Shown one piece after another: positions 1 through 12,832 of a stretch of DNA of 64,000 bases (the stretch's first letter is position 1; every line of letters starts with the position of its first letter). Position numbers and translations under genes: made by a program. The notes below the pieces were generated by a model. The model was not told the origin of the DNA. It did not search any database and was given only the letters and a program-made list of their open reading frames with translations. This DNA is from Metaphire vulgaris (taxonomy: Eukaryota; Annelida; Clitellata; Crassiclitellata; Megascolecidae): positions 5,544,220 through 5,608,219 of the forward strand of contig CM030856.1 of the NCBI GenBank assembly GCA_018105865.1, in the 5' to 3' direction.

Positions 1-639
1 GACTTTTGGGGCCCGAGGCATCTTTGCCAATAAGGCCCCAAAATAAACTTTCGTGCTGACTAGCAAAAAAAAAAAAAAAACTATGCCAATATCGGTATTT
101 CTTCCTTCTTTCATCACCTTCTTTTTTATCCTGAAACCAAAAAAAATTTAGGATTATTATTAACCCAATAAAAACCTTTGGACCCCTCTTTGGGGGCCCC
201 AGCCAGGGCCGGGGGTTTTCAACAAAGTGCCCCCGTCCCCACGTTACGCCACTGGCTACGCCGCTGCTACAGTTCGATAACGACAATAGGCCTACTTCAA
301 ACACTTTTTAGGAGGTTAAATTTTCACGCAACTAGGGTTTTTGGGATACCCGTGACTAACAAGAGGCGGAGTTTAATCTGTTGCGAACGAATGAAAAGCG
401 TAGGCCTATGGGAATTTTCTTATTGGCTACAGCGTTACAACGAAATATTTCATCATCCACAGCTGGAATAAGTACTGTAGGCCTACACAGGTAAAAGGCC
501 TACAAGTGGGAAGTGGGTAATCGCAGGAAATGCGTGCTTTCGATTATACAGTAGGCCTATATGTTACCACCAATTTTTCGTAGAAGCGCTGAGTGATCAT
601 GCAACTCTCCAACCCAACGTCGTTTTTTACTACGATGGC

Positions 640-798
640 CAGACTCCTGGACTCCGGGAAGGAAACTGACAAAGCCGGGGGGAATTCTGCTAGGGAGCTG
701 CTTTTATAATCCGTGTAGTATGCCAAAATTTCCGGGGGATGTGAAATTTTCGGGGGGAAGGGCAATTTCTCCTCTGAAATGGCCTAGATTAAACACTG
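640..798. mobile_element. hAT MITE fragment, GTTTAATCTAG family
   Basis: The right part (GGGAAGGGCAATTTCTC, then CTAGATTAAACACTG) matches the other two copies. The left end is degraded (GACTCCTGGACTCCGGG). Confidence 0.7.
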
Positions 799-1194
799 CA
801 TCGGGCCACTAAAAATCAGCAATTAAGATCTTATAGGGCGAAGCCACAGCCAAAAATTGGGGCTAACATATTATCGGATATAAATGTCGGGATTCGAATA
901 ATATAATTCTAAAGACTACATTATATATGACATCATCTCGACAAGCACTTTACCACAACTTATAAATGTTCCCATCGATTTCGCCCGAGTTTCACGACCG
1001 ATTTAGGACCTAATTAATAGGTAGGCCTATAGTGCTGTTACGGTTAACCGAACCGAAACAAAACCGCGGTTTACGCCGGTTTTCCGGTTAAAACCGAACC
1101 GATGCCTCGGGTTTGACCATGCAAATTTGGACGGTTAGGCCTATTTTTCGTAGAGAATGACATATACAATGCACGATTACGCGTGACTTTAAGT

Positions 1195-1360
1195 CACCTT
1201 CTAGACTAGACCTTCATAGACTGTCACCCGTTTGTCCGGCCGGATACCCTGGATTTGACCTGGATCTTTAGTGATTTCGATTTGGTGTGCCATCGATTGA
1301 TGCTCCTGTGCATTATGATGAAAGTGGCGCTATAGAAGTTTAAGATTAGATTAGATTCTC
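1195..1360 (+). repeat. interspersed repeat, also at the other end of the window
   Basis: TTTGATTTGGTGTG-like sequence, then GATGCTCCTGTGCATTATGA, then TATAGAAGTTTAAGATTAGA. A close copy lies at 63812-63930. It looks like a retroelement 3' end. Confidence 0.65.
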
Positions 1361-1387
1361 TTCTCGGTTAATGCAATTGCCAATAAG

Positions 1388-2133
1388 GTGTCGTCCCTAA
1401 ATGACGTCACGCGATTTGGGCAGTTTTTACCCCCTTCGTCACACGTCGTCACAAAAGTCAGACCCCCTAAAATATGACGTCACAACGCGTTGACCTCCCC
1501 TTTCAAATCTTGGACCTTGACAAGCAAAAAAGGTAATCCCCATGGGGTTTTTTTCCAAGGGGCACTGACAAGGGAAAAAAGAAAAAAGGTCGCCATCTAA
1601 AACATTACTATTAGGCAGGGGCGTAAACCTGGCTTCAACATTGGGGGGATAGAATAATTTTAAAAAAGTTGACCCCCCAGAAATATAAATATCCCCCTCC
1701 CCATTTTGGGGGGATATTGCATATTATGGTGGGGACTTAAAATCGTCCATGAAATACGTCTTGACAAGCCAAAAAGAAGGTCATCCTGATCGATATTGTT
1801 TTATTTTTCCCTCTCCAAATACCCTGACAAGCAAAAAAAGTTCATCCGAAAGGAGAGAATGTGGATTTGGCGTAATTCTGGCATCAACATCATAGGGTAG
1901 GATAGAATTTTTTTACCATATAGGCCAAAACATTGGGGGGGATAATTGATACTCTGTCCCCCGCCAACTAATTATTCGGAGGGACCGTCCCCCGACGCGT
2001 CCCCCGTGTTTTACGCCCATGCTATTAGGCCTATGTGACGTCACATTTCAGCTACCCCCTTCGTCACATCGTTGCAAATGTTTGGACCCCCTACGTGAGT
2101 GACGTCATTTATGGATGGCCCCTAATTGCTACA
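1388..2133. mobile_element. inverted-repeat DNA element (GTCC.TAAAT.ACGTCA family), interrupted
   Basis: The left end, about 1390, reads CGTCCCTAAATGACGTCACG. The right end, about 2130, is its approximate inverse, GTGACGTCATTTATGGATGG. Internal blocks (TATGACGTCACAACG, TCGTCACA, GACCCCCTA) match the 54.34-54.72 kb copy. A hAT element at 1616-2021 is nested inside. The superfamily is not assigned. Confidence 0.7.
1616..2021. mobile_element. hAT-type non-autonomous element nested in an older element
   Basis: Ends CAGGGGCGTAAA and TTTACGCCCATG are inverted repeats. The flanks 1608-1615 and 2022-2029 are both CTATTAGG, a perfect 8-bp target duplication as hAT transposons make. Confidence 0.88.
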
Positions 2134-2357
2134 TAAAAGTAAATCTATATAAAATATACATTACTTTCTCATAGGCAGTGCTGCTGACTCATCATATAGA
2201 CATGACACAAAACGACGCTTTCTCTATTGTTAACGCTTAAAAGCTATGCATTCTAGTGATGTTCAAAAAACCGAACCGAAACCTCGGTTTTTCGGTTAAA
2301 ACCGAACCGAAACCAACCGAAATTATACGAGGTGAAACCGTAACAGCTCTCCTAATA

Positions 2358-2525
2358 TAGTGGCGGCTCCACCGGGGGCAGGGGCCCGTGCCCCTAGAGA
2401 ACCTGGCCCCAGTGGCAAACCTTATACTTAATGCTAATACATTAAACAACAAATGGTTGGCCCCCATGATTAGAAGTTGCCCCTCAACGCCCCCCCCCAC
2501 TTGCCAAATCCTAGAGCCGCCACTG
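2358..2525. mobile_element. hAT MITE, GGCGGCTC family
   Basis: Starts AGTGGCGGCTCCACC and ends TAGAGCCGCCACTG. The interior (ATTAAACAACAAATGGTTGG) is shared with six other copies in the window. The target duplication has decayed. Confidence 0.8.
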
Positions 2526-2828
2526 ATATGGGGTCCGCTCTGTGTCCCCTCTTTGCCAACGCTAAGATATGTTACGGATCCAATGCAATCCGCTACAAAC
2601 AGGGCGCTCGTGAATAAGCTGGTGCACTGCGCCAATCTTTTTGGCAGCGCTATAGAAATTTTGTCTTACTTACTTACTTACTTACTTACCGATGGATTGT
2701 ATTGTATTTCCTTGAATTTTGACCTGTGAGCGAGCACCTGCCTTGCAGCCAATCAGTTCTTCCGATTTCGTCGAGTACGACTGCGCATGCGCAGCGCCTA
2801 CTTCCGCTGTGGATTACAGTTGTTGACT

Positions 2829-5800
2829 ATGGAGGCTTGTATCGTTGCGGTCGACAGAGAAGTGGAAAGAATTCTATCGCAATTCAACTACATCGACAAA
2901 CACACGGCCAACAGCCTACAGGAACTACTGACACACGTCGAAGGAATAAAAATCGAGCTCCTTCAGTGTAGGCGATCGCCGTTTTTTCTGCAATTTTACT
3001 TCAAAGTCCCTTTGTTTACTCGTACAGCTGTGCTGTAGTAAGTAAGTCAGTCAACTAAGAAGTAAGTAAGTAAGATAAATTATGCTGGTGTAGGTTCTGT
3101 CGCGCCGGCAAAGTAGTAAGTAATTCAATGGATGGTGTAGCGCTTTACCGTTTTTTTGGTGTCAAACAGCAGTTATACCTGGGACTGATTGTACAAATTC
3201 CAAAGTTTAATTGTGTCATTTAATATGTGATATTGTTGAATATTCCCACTCTGACCGATTCCCGGAAATGACTGGTCTTATGCGGTATGGATTTGAAGCA
3301 CCATCGACGAATAGAATAAGCAGCTACTGTTGTGCTGCTTTCCAAAGCGCTATATAAATACACGAGATTTTGCTTACTTACTATGCGGATGATATGCAGA
3401 TTTACTCCTCTTGTTCACCTCCACCTCGAGAGATGGACGAACTGCTTCTAAGACTGTGTACAGGACAAAATGCGCTGGACAGTAATTAATCGTCTAGCTC
3501 TCTATACGGGCAAGACCAAGCTTCTGTGGTTCAACGCCCTTAGGAAGAATCATTCGATTACTCGCACTCCGTTCTTGATTGGTGATGTTGTTGTCGTCCC
3601 AACCACGGAAGCGCGTCTCATTGGAGTCCTCAATGCCTCATTGCGAGAGTGTGGCATACAGCTGTAACAAACTCCATAGCTGTAACAATCTAGCCTCACT
3701 GCCTTTCGGAAGTTGACTATTTCCTGGCTGATACCTTTCCTATGGCTATTTTAAGAGAGGCTGAGCACCTAAGAATAAGCAGCTACAGTTGTGCTGCTTT
3801 CCAAGGTGCTATAGAGATCCACAAGATTTTACTTTACTTTTCTTACTTACAGCTGTGTCTGTTTGGCTGTTCTTACAAAATTCAATGTTCATTATTCCTT
3901 TCAATTCATTCCTTTGGATGCATATTTAATCAGTGTATTTAGTATTGTGGAATTGGTTAAAGAACAAAGCTCCCTAGCAATAAAAGTTGCTTTAAGGGAT
4001 GTTTTAAACAGCTAGCCATGTGGGCCAGAGTTAATTTTAATCGTGCTTTAAAAATTGTCCATAAATTATTAAACATTTGGCTTACAATTTCACATTTGGC
4101 ATTTTATTGCCATTATTTATGAGGAGTTTAATAATTCTTAAAATTATAACTACATTGGTTCTGAACTGTTCAAACACGCACGCGCCCTGTAAAGCGCCCT
4201 TGTTTTTGGTTATGCTATGTTTACGGCACTATATAAATAGTCCAGTATACAATACAATATACAATACGTCCACGCACACACATGCACAAACTTTATACTC
4301 GTGTTTTCAAAATGACTCAAATGTGACATGGGACTGTTTAACTGTTTAACGGTTGACATTCTGTTCGTGCAGGCGGTCAAGATGATGACCAGTTGCATCC
4401 CACTTCTTCGCATCTTGCAATCCTGAACCAGTGCGTCACAAGAGTAAAAGATGCTGTTACAAAGCTTAGCGTGGAGCACAAAGAACTTCACAGCGGTGTG
4501 TCAAAAGTTGGAAAAGCCATTGATAAGGTAGAGCTTCTGATTTTATTCACAACTCAAATATTCGTATTTGGACATTCTGTGTAGCAGTGCTGAAAGTCAG
4601 CGGGAATGCGCGGGAACTGAGTTCCCTAACCTTTTTGGACCATGAAAATTTTTTCCATAATTTTTCAATATTTGTTCGAATATTGTAAAAGCACCGTGTA
4701 CTTGTTGCAAGACTATTAAGCTAAGATTTTAAAAATGCTATAGAAATGTAAATGATGGCTACCCATAGTTCGTTAGGGTTAGGTTAGTTAGGGTTGCGCC
4801 AAGTTCCCGCACCTTTTTTTACAGACTTTCAGCACTGCTGTGTAGAATTTTTTTATTAGTCTTACACAATTTTGAAATGACCGCTAGTTGTATTGACACG
4901 GAGTGACCAGATTTGTATTTTCCACGGACACGGATACGGATAGTTTGGGTCAACTTTTGCTGGTTCTGGATCTAAAGTGAATCATGACACAGGGTTAGAA
5001 TCATCTTGCGAGTCTTGAATTCGCAGGTCGACTACACGGGGTTGAAAATAAAAAGGATAATTATCATTTCCTCAGAACTAAAAAGACTCCTTAAGCTATC
5101 ACGTGTTCCATAAGCAACAAGTATCCTGACACGTTTTAAGATCACGATGTCAACTTCAAAGTGAAAATTAAACGAAATCTATAAGGTTACAATTAAATCA
5201 TTTAGCAAAGAAATTAAAAACCGGAGCAATAATCAACATTCATATTCGGTAGTTTCATGACTTAAGTATTCTGATTAATCTGGATATTGCTGAATACCAC
5301 AATATCCAGCCGGAGCAAATGTCCGGAGTGGTTTCTGGTCATTCCCTAGAAATTATTATTTTCATATGGGCTCATGCATCCTCTTAGTTGTATTAATATT
5401 AATTACTTTTGAGAAACTTCAGTTGTTGTTGGGTTGGATGCCTTTAGAAATTTCAAACCCTTCCAGAAACATTTAAAGTGACCGAATGGGTGGTGTAGGT
5501 TTAGCTGCTTTATAAATTCCGTTGAAAATGACAGATGTTTTCACGCACTGCAAATACATTCTATTTCTTTGCAGAATTTTATGAGTGACTTCAGTTCTAT
5601 TTCGATCGAAGGTGCTTTCGATGATAACAGGGCGGAGATCGATCGGGTCATATTAGAACATTTTCTTCGTCAGGGCATGCTCGACTTGGCGGAATTACTG
5701 GCAGCGGTGAGGTTGCTTAGTTATGTGATTGTATTAAGAGTCAGGGTGCGGTACATTATTTTACGGGCTGACAAGATTATATTTTAAATTATGCTTTGGA

Positions 5801-8800
5801 GAAACTGATTGACATGTCTTGCTCAGCCGATGCGAAGGCCATTTAAATTTACACTAAATTTGTATGCCATGTTGATTTCCATGAAATTTTTTCCGTTGAT
5901 TTCCATGAAATTTTATTATTGTTTTTTGATGAGGGTTTTATTTTAACTCTTTTGAGACAGAATTATTTTTTTCCTACCCTAACAAGGCAGAATATTTTTT
6001 ACAGCACGAATTATTACGCTATTTACCATTTGACTAGTCCTTCCTAGCATGAGGCACAGTCACGCTGACTCCACTGATCAAATATAGTAACATCTAAACG
6101 CTCTGCTTGCAATATGTCGACTTTTATCGTCAGATATGTTCCTGTCAGCCCTCAGCCCTCTACCCCTCAATGTTGACTTTGGTTGACATTTGCCCTCTGC
6201 CTAGAAGTCAGCTTTTGTCAATGTCTGCTTCAAAAGAGTTAAATTGGTAAAACACACGTGTGGAAGTTCTGAGCCCAAATATGTGTATAATGATTATTGC
6301 TAGATTATTCTTGCCACAGAAAATTAAAATGGTGTCCTATTGAAAATATGACTTGTTAGTTCTTTACAAGTACCGGTAATGCCAAATGAAGGGGGAATGC
6401 TTCTAAATATCATTTTTTATTTAGCTGTAGTGTTTGATAGGTTCAGTAATGTAAGGTAATGCTAGAATAGATTGCAATGTTTGCATTATGGACAGAAAAT
6501 GGACCCGTGTTAAAGATTAAATTTGTTTACAGTTTTTGGCTTCTGTTTAGGAATCTGGTCTGGAGTCAGATGTTTACCAAAGAGAACCTTTCCTTGAATT
6601 ACATTATATTTTGGAAGCGCTCAAAGCTCAAAACCTTCTGCCAGCCTTTAAGTATGTAAGATATATGCATACCTTTGACCATCTATACACACAACACACA
6701 CACACAAATGTTATATTATATATTATACATTTTTTATTTGAATATGTGCATGAAAATTACCTTAAATACAAAATTGAAATGAAATTTTGGACCAGTCTTC
6801 TTGTTTATAAAAACTATTGACTTGCCAACCTCAGTATTTAAAATTTATGCTGAACAACATTCTTACTCAACTAAATTTTGCTGATTTGTTGTTATATGTA
6901 TATACTTGGAACCATCACTGAACCTGATAAGAGAATGCTTCTGTTGCACTCTAAGAAAACCTGTAACTAACTTAATTCTCATCCAATCAGTTTTTCCTCG
7001 ATATTCTGTCTTGCTGTTTCCAACTCTGACCGATCTTCCTCGAATGATCTGGTCCACTGAGGATGGATCTGCCATCGATCGATACATTTATAGTACTGGA
7101 ACTTGTGTTATAGAAGTGTATTATTATTACTAAAGATAAGGTTCATCCATAGGTTTAATGCCCGTAGGTGCCGGTGCTGATCCCCGGTTTCATGACCTTC
7201 ACCCCCATAGGTGGCTAAGCCATTCATTGGCGTATGGTGGTCAGTCATTCCGCCAAACCTATGGTTACCTTCACAATGTTGCCATTGCTATTAATTTTTA
7301 TGTTACAATCGCCCTCTTGCTAATAAGGCTGAGTCGACCTTAGGGGCTCAAACGGGGATTGAACCCACGACCTCCTGCTCCATCGTCCAGCGTTGTTACC
7401 ACTCTTCTAACGTATTACTAGTTGTGTTATTATTACTATTAATGAGTAAATTCTAAAAGTATACATTAGGCATTGGCAGAGATTACTTTATGCTATATAT
7501 GGGCCATTCAGCTATGAGTTATTTTCTCGATAGTTGTTACGTAATATTTTTCGTTTAGTATTAACCAACAGTAGAGTAGATATTAAAGGTGACAGTCCTA
7601 AATATGTTTTTAGGTGGGTTGATGAATACAGGGAACAACTGAAGTCACAGAACAGCTCGCTTGAGTTCAAGCTTCATCGTCTTTCTTTCATTAATATCTT
7701 ACGTAACGGCTTTGAAAGTCAAGTGGAAGCCATTGCGTATGCTAAGAATTTCGCACCATTTGCAGCAGCTCACACAAAAGGTGAAATTTATTTGCATTTA
7801 CATCTATTTTGGTAGTATCCCAAAATTGAAATTATAATCTGCACAGTTTAAAACGCTTTTGAATACCATATATGTTATATATTATGCAATTGAAATAAAT
7901 TAATGATGTTGCATTGAAGTTTGAGAATAACTGCATATCTTGTTGAGATTTTGAAATTAGCATATTTTATTGACATATATTTTCATTTCTTAATGTAATT
8001 ATTCTTGTAAAATTGAATCGATAATTTTCATCAAATTCAAATAAATAGCTTATAGTTTATCTAGTATGGTGGATGTACAAATTTTGAGGTCTCAAAGTTT
8101 ATTATTATTATTATTAATTATTATTATTATTTATTTATTTATTTATTATTATTAAACTGACAATTTCTTGTGTGCCATATTACAAAAAGTCAGGAGCAAG
8201 GACCACATTACTGAGTCTAGCTGTACAAATAAAATTAAATGACAGTAATCATATAAAAAAGAAAACAAAGTGAATGGAATACCATCTAAAGCAAATGAAT
8301 ATGAAAAGAGTACGATTTTCGGTACATATATATATGTCTTTAGATATGTCATGTGACGGGAAACTAGTCCTATTTATTATTTATCTGAATTTTTGAGATT
8401 TCCAATGTGTCTTTGTAGAAATTCAAGTGTTGATGGGGTCCTTGTTGTATTTGCGGCAAGGAATAGAGAATTCACCGTACGCTCACCTTTTCGACCCAAT
8501 CGAATGGACTGAAATTGCAGACACCTTCATTCATGACGCCTGCACACTACTAGGCCTTTCCGTTGGGAGCCCCCTTAGCATTGTGTATGTATACAACAAC
8601 ATGCATATACAGTTATACATGCAGTCACTGTGTGCAACATGCATTGTAATTTGTGCATTTTTCCATGTTCAGGATGAAGTTTTGACTGTTTGTTGATCTT
8701 TGCTGGGCATAATTTGCAATGTAGCCAGATTTTATCTTCATAAAACGAACAGACAATTCTTGTTAATTTTCTTGAATCTTAAGCATTATTTGGTTTTGTG

Positions 8801-9189
8801 ATAGATATCTGATCCTCAAAAAATTGAAGCAATCAAATTTTTCCAAATATTATCTTCTGTTCGAGTAATATGGTTATATCTACAAGTAATAAATCACGAG
8901 GTACTTACTTATTTTTCGTGCTTGTGTTTATACTCTTCTCAGAATTAAGGCTGGCTGTTTTGCGCTCCCTCCGTTGCTTACTCTCAAACAAATGATGCAA
9001 CAGCGACAATGTTCGAGCGTCTGGAGTGCAAAAGATGAACTGCCGGTTGGTAGAAAAGAGAGTTTTGCTAATCAGGACGCACGCATTTGGCATTGTTTTA
9101 GCTGTAGTTCCATGTGTTTTATGCTTTCACGTGGAATGGAAACAATGGACTGGAAACAATGGAGCCCTGAACCTATCCCAGGACAGAGC

Positions 9190-9281
<92 letters not shown>

Positions 9282-12144
9282 ATGCTTTCACTACCAACAA
9301 AACCAGGAAGAATGAAAAAAATAAGACTATTGGACAGGATGATGATAACAGATACACAGCCTCATCATCATCATCATCATCATCAAAGCCTATTAGGAAA
9401 TCAAAGAAGAGGCAAGGCACAGAGAGATCTAGAGACAACAAAGCCCTGAATCTGTCTTAGGAAGAGAGAACCTGTTCATGATTTCCAACAAAACATATCC
9501 CATTATAGTCATGTATAGCATAAGTTAGTGCAATGTTGCATATTGGAATGTATTGTACAAAGTATTTTCTATGAAATATGGTCAAGATTACAAACTCTTG
9601 CTTTTAAAGATTTGTTTCTTTTTTGTTTTTTTAAAAACTGGTGCTCTTAGTTTATGTGTCACTGTGTATTGCTGAGTTATACGTAAGAAAACGTCAAAAG
9701 TATTATTGGTAAATAATATTTTCAACAATTAATTTGCCTTTCAATTATTTTACAGGTGGAGATTGATTTAGGCATGGAATGTCGATTCCATTCGGTTTTC
9801 GCCTGTCCGATCCTACGCCAGCAGAGCAGCACCAGCAACCCTCCTGTTCGTCTTGTCTGTGGTCACGTGATCTCACGAGACGCGCTCAACAAGCTGATGG
9901 CTAGCAACAAGTGGGCTATTCTACCAAATCCAATGTTTCACAAGTATACAGAATCTAATCTATGTTGCCAATGCTCCTAACTTCTGCTGCTGCTAGCATT
10001 TAGTTCTTTCACTATCGCTTTCAAGGGCTTTCCTTCCTGCCCCCTAGGCTTTCATGCTTGCTTATCATGTATATAATGGAAATTACTGGTTTGTGGTTTA
10101 CTTAATTTCATATTAAAGCTTTCTTCCTTATTTTGTCGTTCAGTTGTAATCAGGGATATTTTTACACCCTCCCCCCCCCCAATTTGAGGTCGACACCCCA
10201 CCAAAATTTGGTAATGTGACAGTAGTATGCATACAAAATGCATATTAATTAACCCTGAACACCCCTCCCCCCAAATGGAGGACACCCCCAACTTTTATCA
10301 CATTCAGCTAAAATTAAGTATTAAAACCAGTTTGTTTTCCAGTAATGGCCAATTTATGAGATGTAGCTTGATCTTTGAAGAGGTTTACAGTCAGGTGGAG
10401 TGGTAGTGCTTGCCATGCAACCAGAGGGTAGCAGGTTCAAATCTGACCCTAGCCACTGCTTAGCAACCCTGGGCAAGTTGTTCACCTTCTAATTGCTCCA
10501 CACTTAGATTCTTCACCCTGCGGATAATTTAATGTGCGTTGACAATCATAATAAAGTCATATTAATACAGTAGAATTTAATCTGTTCAAATGCATGGTCT
10601 CTTGGCTTCCTTGATCAGATGCACTGGCCTTTTAGTGTTCTTACTCTTAAATGGATTGCATAGTTATCCCTTATGCACTCCAGTGGGTTGTGATTGTATA
10701 TTAAGAAATGTACATCTGCTGCTTAAATGTATATATCCTTTTGTTGTTTAGTATTTTCATGATAAAATTCACCTTTGTCCAATGCTGTCTTTAAGCAATG
10801 TATTGGAATGTCTTGTTATCTCAAACCATTGCTTAATGTACATTATAATTATTTAACAGTATCTTGCTTGTGCTTGGTATTTGGTTTTCTGCTAGACAGT
10901 GGGCTTATGTCTCTTTATAATTGGTTTTTATAGCTCTTAATTTTTTATTTTTGAAATATTAATGATCAGTAGCCAGTGTTTAACGCTTTTGCCACAGAAG
11001 GCCAATATGTAGATTTCATAACTTATTGCTTACAGGAATCACTGAAGCCAAAGGGTTAAAGAGATGTGGACTATTTAGATAACAGTCTTATGTAGTTATT
11101 GCAAAAACCTTCAGATGCATATCTGGTCTTGTAGTTTCAGTTAAGTAGTTGGTGTTACAATTATGTAACTTGTAGCAAATGCACAAAGTATAATATAACT
11201 GGTAGATGGAGGAATACGGTTTACCAGCTCTGACAGTCAGTGATTCTCTAGTTTACATTTAAGTAACCATTAGCCTATGTCAAGAACCACACATGCACAC
11301 CTACTATGCCTTTGCCCTTAATTGTCTGGTAATTTCTATAGGATTGCCATAATGTTTTCATGTTTAAGGTAATTCAATTTCTTCCTAATTAACTTCTTTA
11401 GACCTATTTATTTTTTAGTTATCAGTTTATCTTGCTGCCACTTTTTCATGAACAACTGACAATTTTTTTTTATTCTTTATGTCCATTGATATTAACAGAC
11501 CAGCAGTGGCACATGTTTAAAACTTGCTTCAAGTTGCTTAGCACATACTGTGATCTGGAGAGAATGACAATACTGGCCATGGTTAACCCCTTAACCAGCC
11601 GTGACGAGTATACTCTTCCATTTTACATTGAGTTACAAATAAATGGCCGGTTAAGGAGTTAATAAGCAAATATGTTGGAATTTGTCATCATATGAGAGTT
11701 CTTGTTCTCAGTATTGAAACTCATCTGCTGATAAATTTCATTATTGTAATTGGAAGTTTAAGTTTTTGGTTGAAATGCATATATACTCAATTAAAGCAAT
11801 AACAGTGAAAGGAAATGTGTGGGAAGGCATTTGTCAGAGAATGCAATATAGGATGTTGCAATTTAGTTTGATTGGCAAGAAACATCTCTGAATATTTCAA
11901 AATTGTTTTTTTACATTCAGCAATGATGTCATTTACGTACTACAGGGTGGTGCAAAAAACCGGACTAATCACATTTAGGTTTGCATTTAATATAGTCCGT
12001 TTTTTTGCTTGTAGAAGAGGTATTCCTATTTGTTGACTTACCGGTATTGATTATACTTGTACTTGATTTTTCTGCTACAGGTTGAAGTGTCCATATTGCC
12101 CAATGGAGCAGACACCTTCAGAAGCTACAATGATCCATTTCTAA
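2829..12144 (+). CDS. RMND5A: RMND5A-like E3 ubiquitin ligase subunit of the GID/CTLH complex (9 exons, complete)
   Basis: Exons: 2829-2967, 4373-4527, 5575-5706, 6551-6651, 7614-7780, 8419-8584, 8943-9045, 9756-9910, 12081-12144. All junctions are GT-AG with consistent phase, giving 393 aa; the vertebrate protein is about 391 aa. The N-terminus begins [17 protein letters not shown] LisH-like helix ([13 protein letters not shown]) lies near residues 120-142. A CTLH region follows at about 155-215, ending in [13 protein letters not shown]. The C-terminal divergent RING has C338, C356, H358, C376 and C379 in the motifs [23 protein letters not shown] and KCPYCPMEQ. In the known family this RING pairs with MAEA to form the catalytic core of the CTLH ligase, in cytoplasm and nucleus. 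Start choice: the ATG at 2829 has G at +4 and matches the family N-terminus. The intron of about 2.2 kb before the last exon is the largest. Identification is by remembered family sequence, very strong along the full length. Confidence 0.96.
3380..3667 (+). pseudogene. reverse transcriptase fragment in RMND5A intron 1
   Basis: The frame at 3382 encodes [10 protein letters not shown], followed after a frame change by [19 protein letters not shown] and [15 protein letters not shown]. This is the catalytic palm and following segment of a non-LTR reverse transcriptase. Stops and frame changes show it is dead. A short repeat ending in a TTACT-type tail lies on each side. Confidence 0.75.
3760..3855 (+). 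repeat. short interspersed repeat with TACT-type tail
   Basis: GAATAAGCAGCTACAGTTGT, then GCTATAGAGATCCACAAG, then a TTACTT-type tail. Related copies: 3310-3385, 42170-42265 and, inverted, 48785-48860. It probably marks the 3' end of a SINE or LINE. Confidence 0.7.
4585..4837. mobile_element. hAT-type non-autonomous element in RMND5A intron 2
   Basis: Ends CAGTGCTGAAAGTC and GACTTTCAGCACTG. Perfect 8-bp duplication CTGTGTAG (4577-4584 and 4838-4845). Confidence 0.92.
7150..7425 (-). mobile_element. tRNA-derived SINE-like element, family A
   Basis: On the minus strand the 5' head reads GTTAGAAGAGTGGTAACAAC then GGTCGTGGGTTCAATCCCCG, a B-box-like promoter, then AAGGTCGACTCAGCCTTATT. The same head occurs on the plus strand at 15909. 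It lies in RMND5A intron 4. Confidence 0.7.
9189..9282. repeat. ATG/CAT trinucleotide microsatellite
   Basis: About 31 uninterrupted GAT units in RMND5A intron 7, with a shorter CAT run at 9363-9386. Open frames through it (poly-Met or poly-His) are artefacts. Confidence 0.95.
10378..10570 (+). mobile_element. tRNA-derived SINE-like element, family B
   Basis: GTGGAGTGGTAGTGCTTGCC resembles an A box and GGTTCAAATCTGACCC a B box, separated by about 30 bases. The body CCCTGGGCAAGTTGTTCACC resembles 23735-23815. No intact tRNA cloverleaf. Confidence 0.6.
11583..11662. mobile_element. 80-bp TTAA-bounded mini-element, diverged
   Basis: TTAACCCCTTAACCAG at the left, CCGGTTAAGGAGTTAA at the right. 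It shares CCATTTTACATTGAGTTACA with the main family but has a different left core. 80 bases, in the last RMND5A intron. Confidence 0.85.
11941..12013. mobile_element. Tc1/mariner-like MITE, same family, right arm decayed
   Basis: TACAGGGTGGTGCAAAAAAC at the left. The right arm is reduced to AGTCCGTTTTTTTGC. It lies about 70 bases before the last RMND5A exon. Confidence 0.75.
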
Positions 12145-12826
12145 CACCCTCGCTAGAACTTTGATGTGAGAAATAGTCAACAGGAAACATCTACTACTAT
12201 GAGGACGAACTGTATCAACATAACCATAGTATAATAATGCCCAATAGGGATTGTGTGAACCATGTTGTGAATAAGATTCACATTTTGGCCCATTCATCCT
12301 GATCATAAAACAACTGCTTGATATTACAGCCTGTGCATATACAATATTGCTTTAGGGTCTGTTTTGACATCAAATGAAAGTGTGTTGCTTGGTAGAAGTT
12401 GAACTGCAAATGATTTTATTTACTGACAAGTATTTAGAAGTGACATATTTCGAGGTACTGAGTGCTAATTACCCAGTACTTGATTTGATGTCTGCTTCCA
12501 ATAAGAGAAACTAATAATTTGAATGTTGTTATGAACATTATGTAGTTTACCGGTGCTGCTGGAATTATATTTTTTAATAGAACAGAAGTGACAAAAATCA
12601 GGATTAACGTTCGATTGTTTGCATTTGAAAATTTATTATTTTGACCGCAGCTACATGTCAGACAAAATAATGGAGACACGTGTTACATATTAATATTGGA
12701 ATTGTGTACAAAAACTAAATGCTGAAAAGAATTTGTAAATGGAGATTAAAAGATATGCAATAGCCTCTTCTGATATGGACTGTTTTCACTAATTAACTGA
12801 CCGTTTGGTAGCTATTCACCTTGGCG

Positions 12827-12832
12827 AATAAA
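12827..12832 (+). terminator. possible polyadenylation signal of RMND5A
   Basis: AATAAA at 12827-12832 is the first canonical hexamer after the stop at 12144. Another is at 13416-13421. No direct evidence of use. Confidence 0.35.

Larger units (their letters stand above)
1..2828. other. repeat-filled upstream region of RMND5A
   Basis: Holds the hAT fragment at 640, two inverted blocks built from AACCGAACCGAAAC (1035-1110 and 2265-2330), the repeat at 1195, the nested elements at 1388-2133 and the hAT MITE at 2358. TAGGCCTA is frequent. No coding region is convincing. The RMND5A promoter must lie near the right end. Confidence 0.7.

Noticed and set aside
178..471. Open frame of 97 codons near the left end
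   Set aside because: It overlaps repeat sequence with TAGGCCTA motifs, has no recognised similarity and begins at a non-ATG codon.
9127..9441. Open frames with long runs of Met or His
   Set aside because: They are translations of the GAT/CAT microsatellite inside an RMND5A intron.
10378..10460. Possible tRNA gene
   Set aside because: A- and B-box-like sequences are present, but no anticodon stem or acceptor stem can be paired. The same body recurs elsewhere, so it is a SINE head. The same holds for 7330-7425 and 15909-15985.
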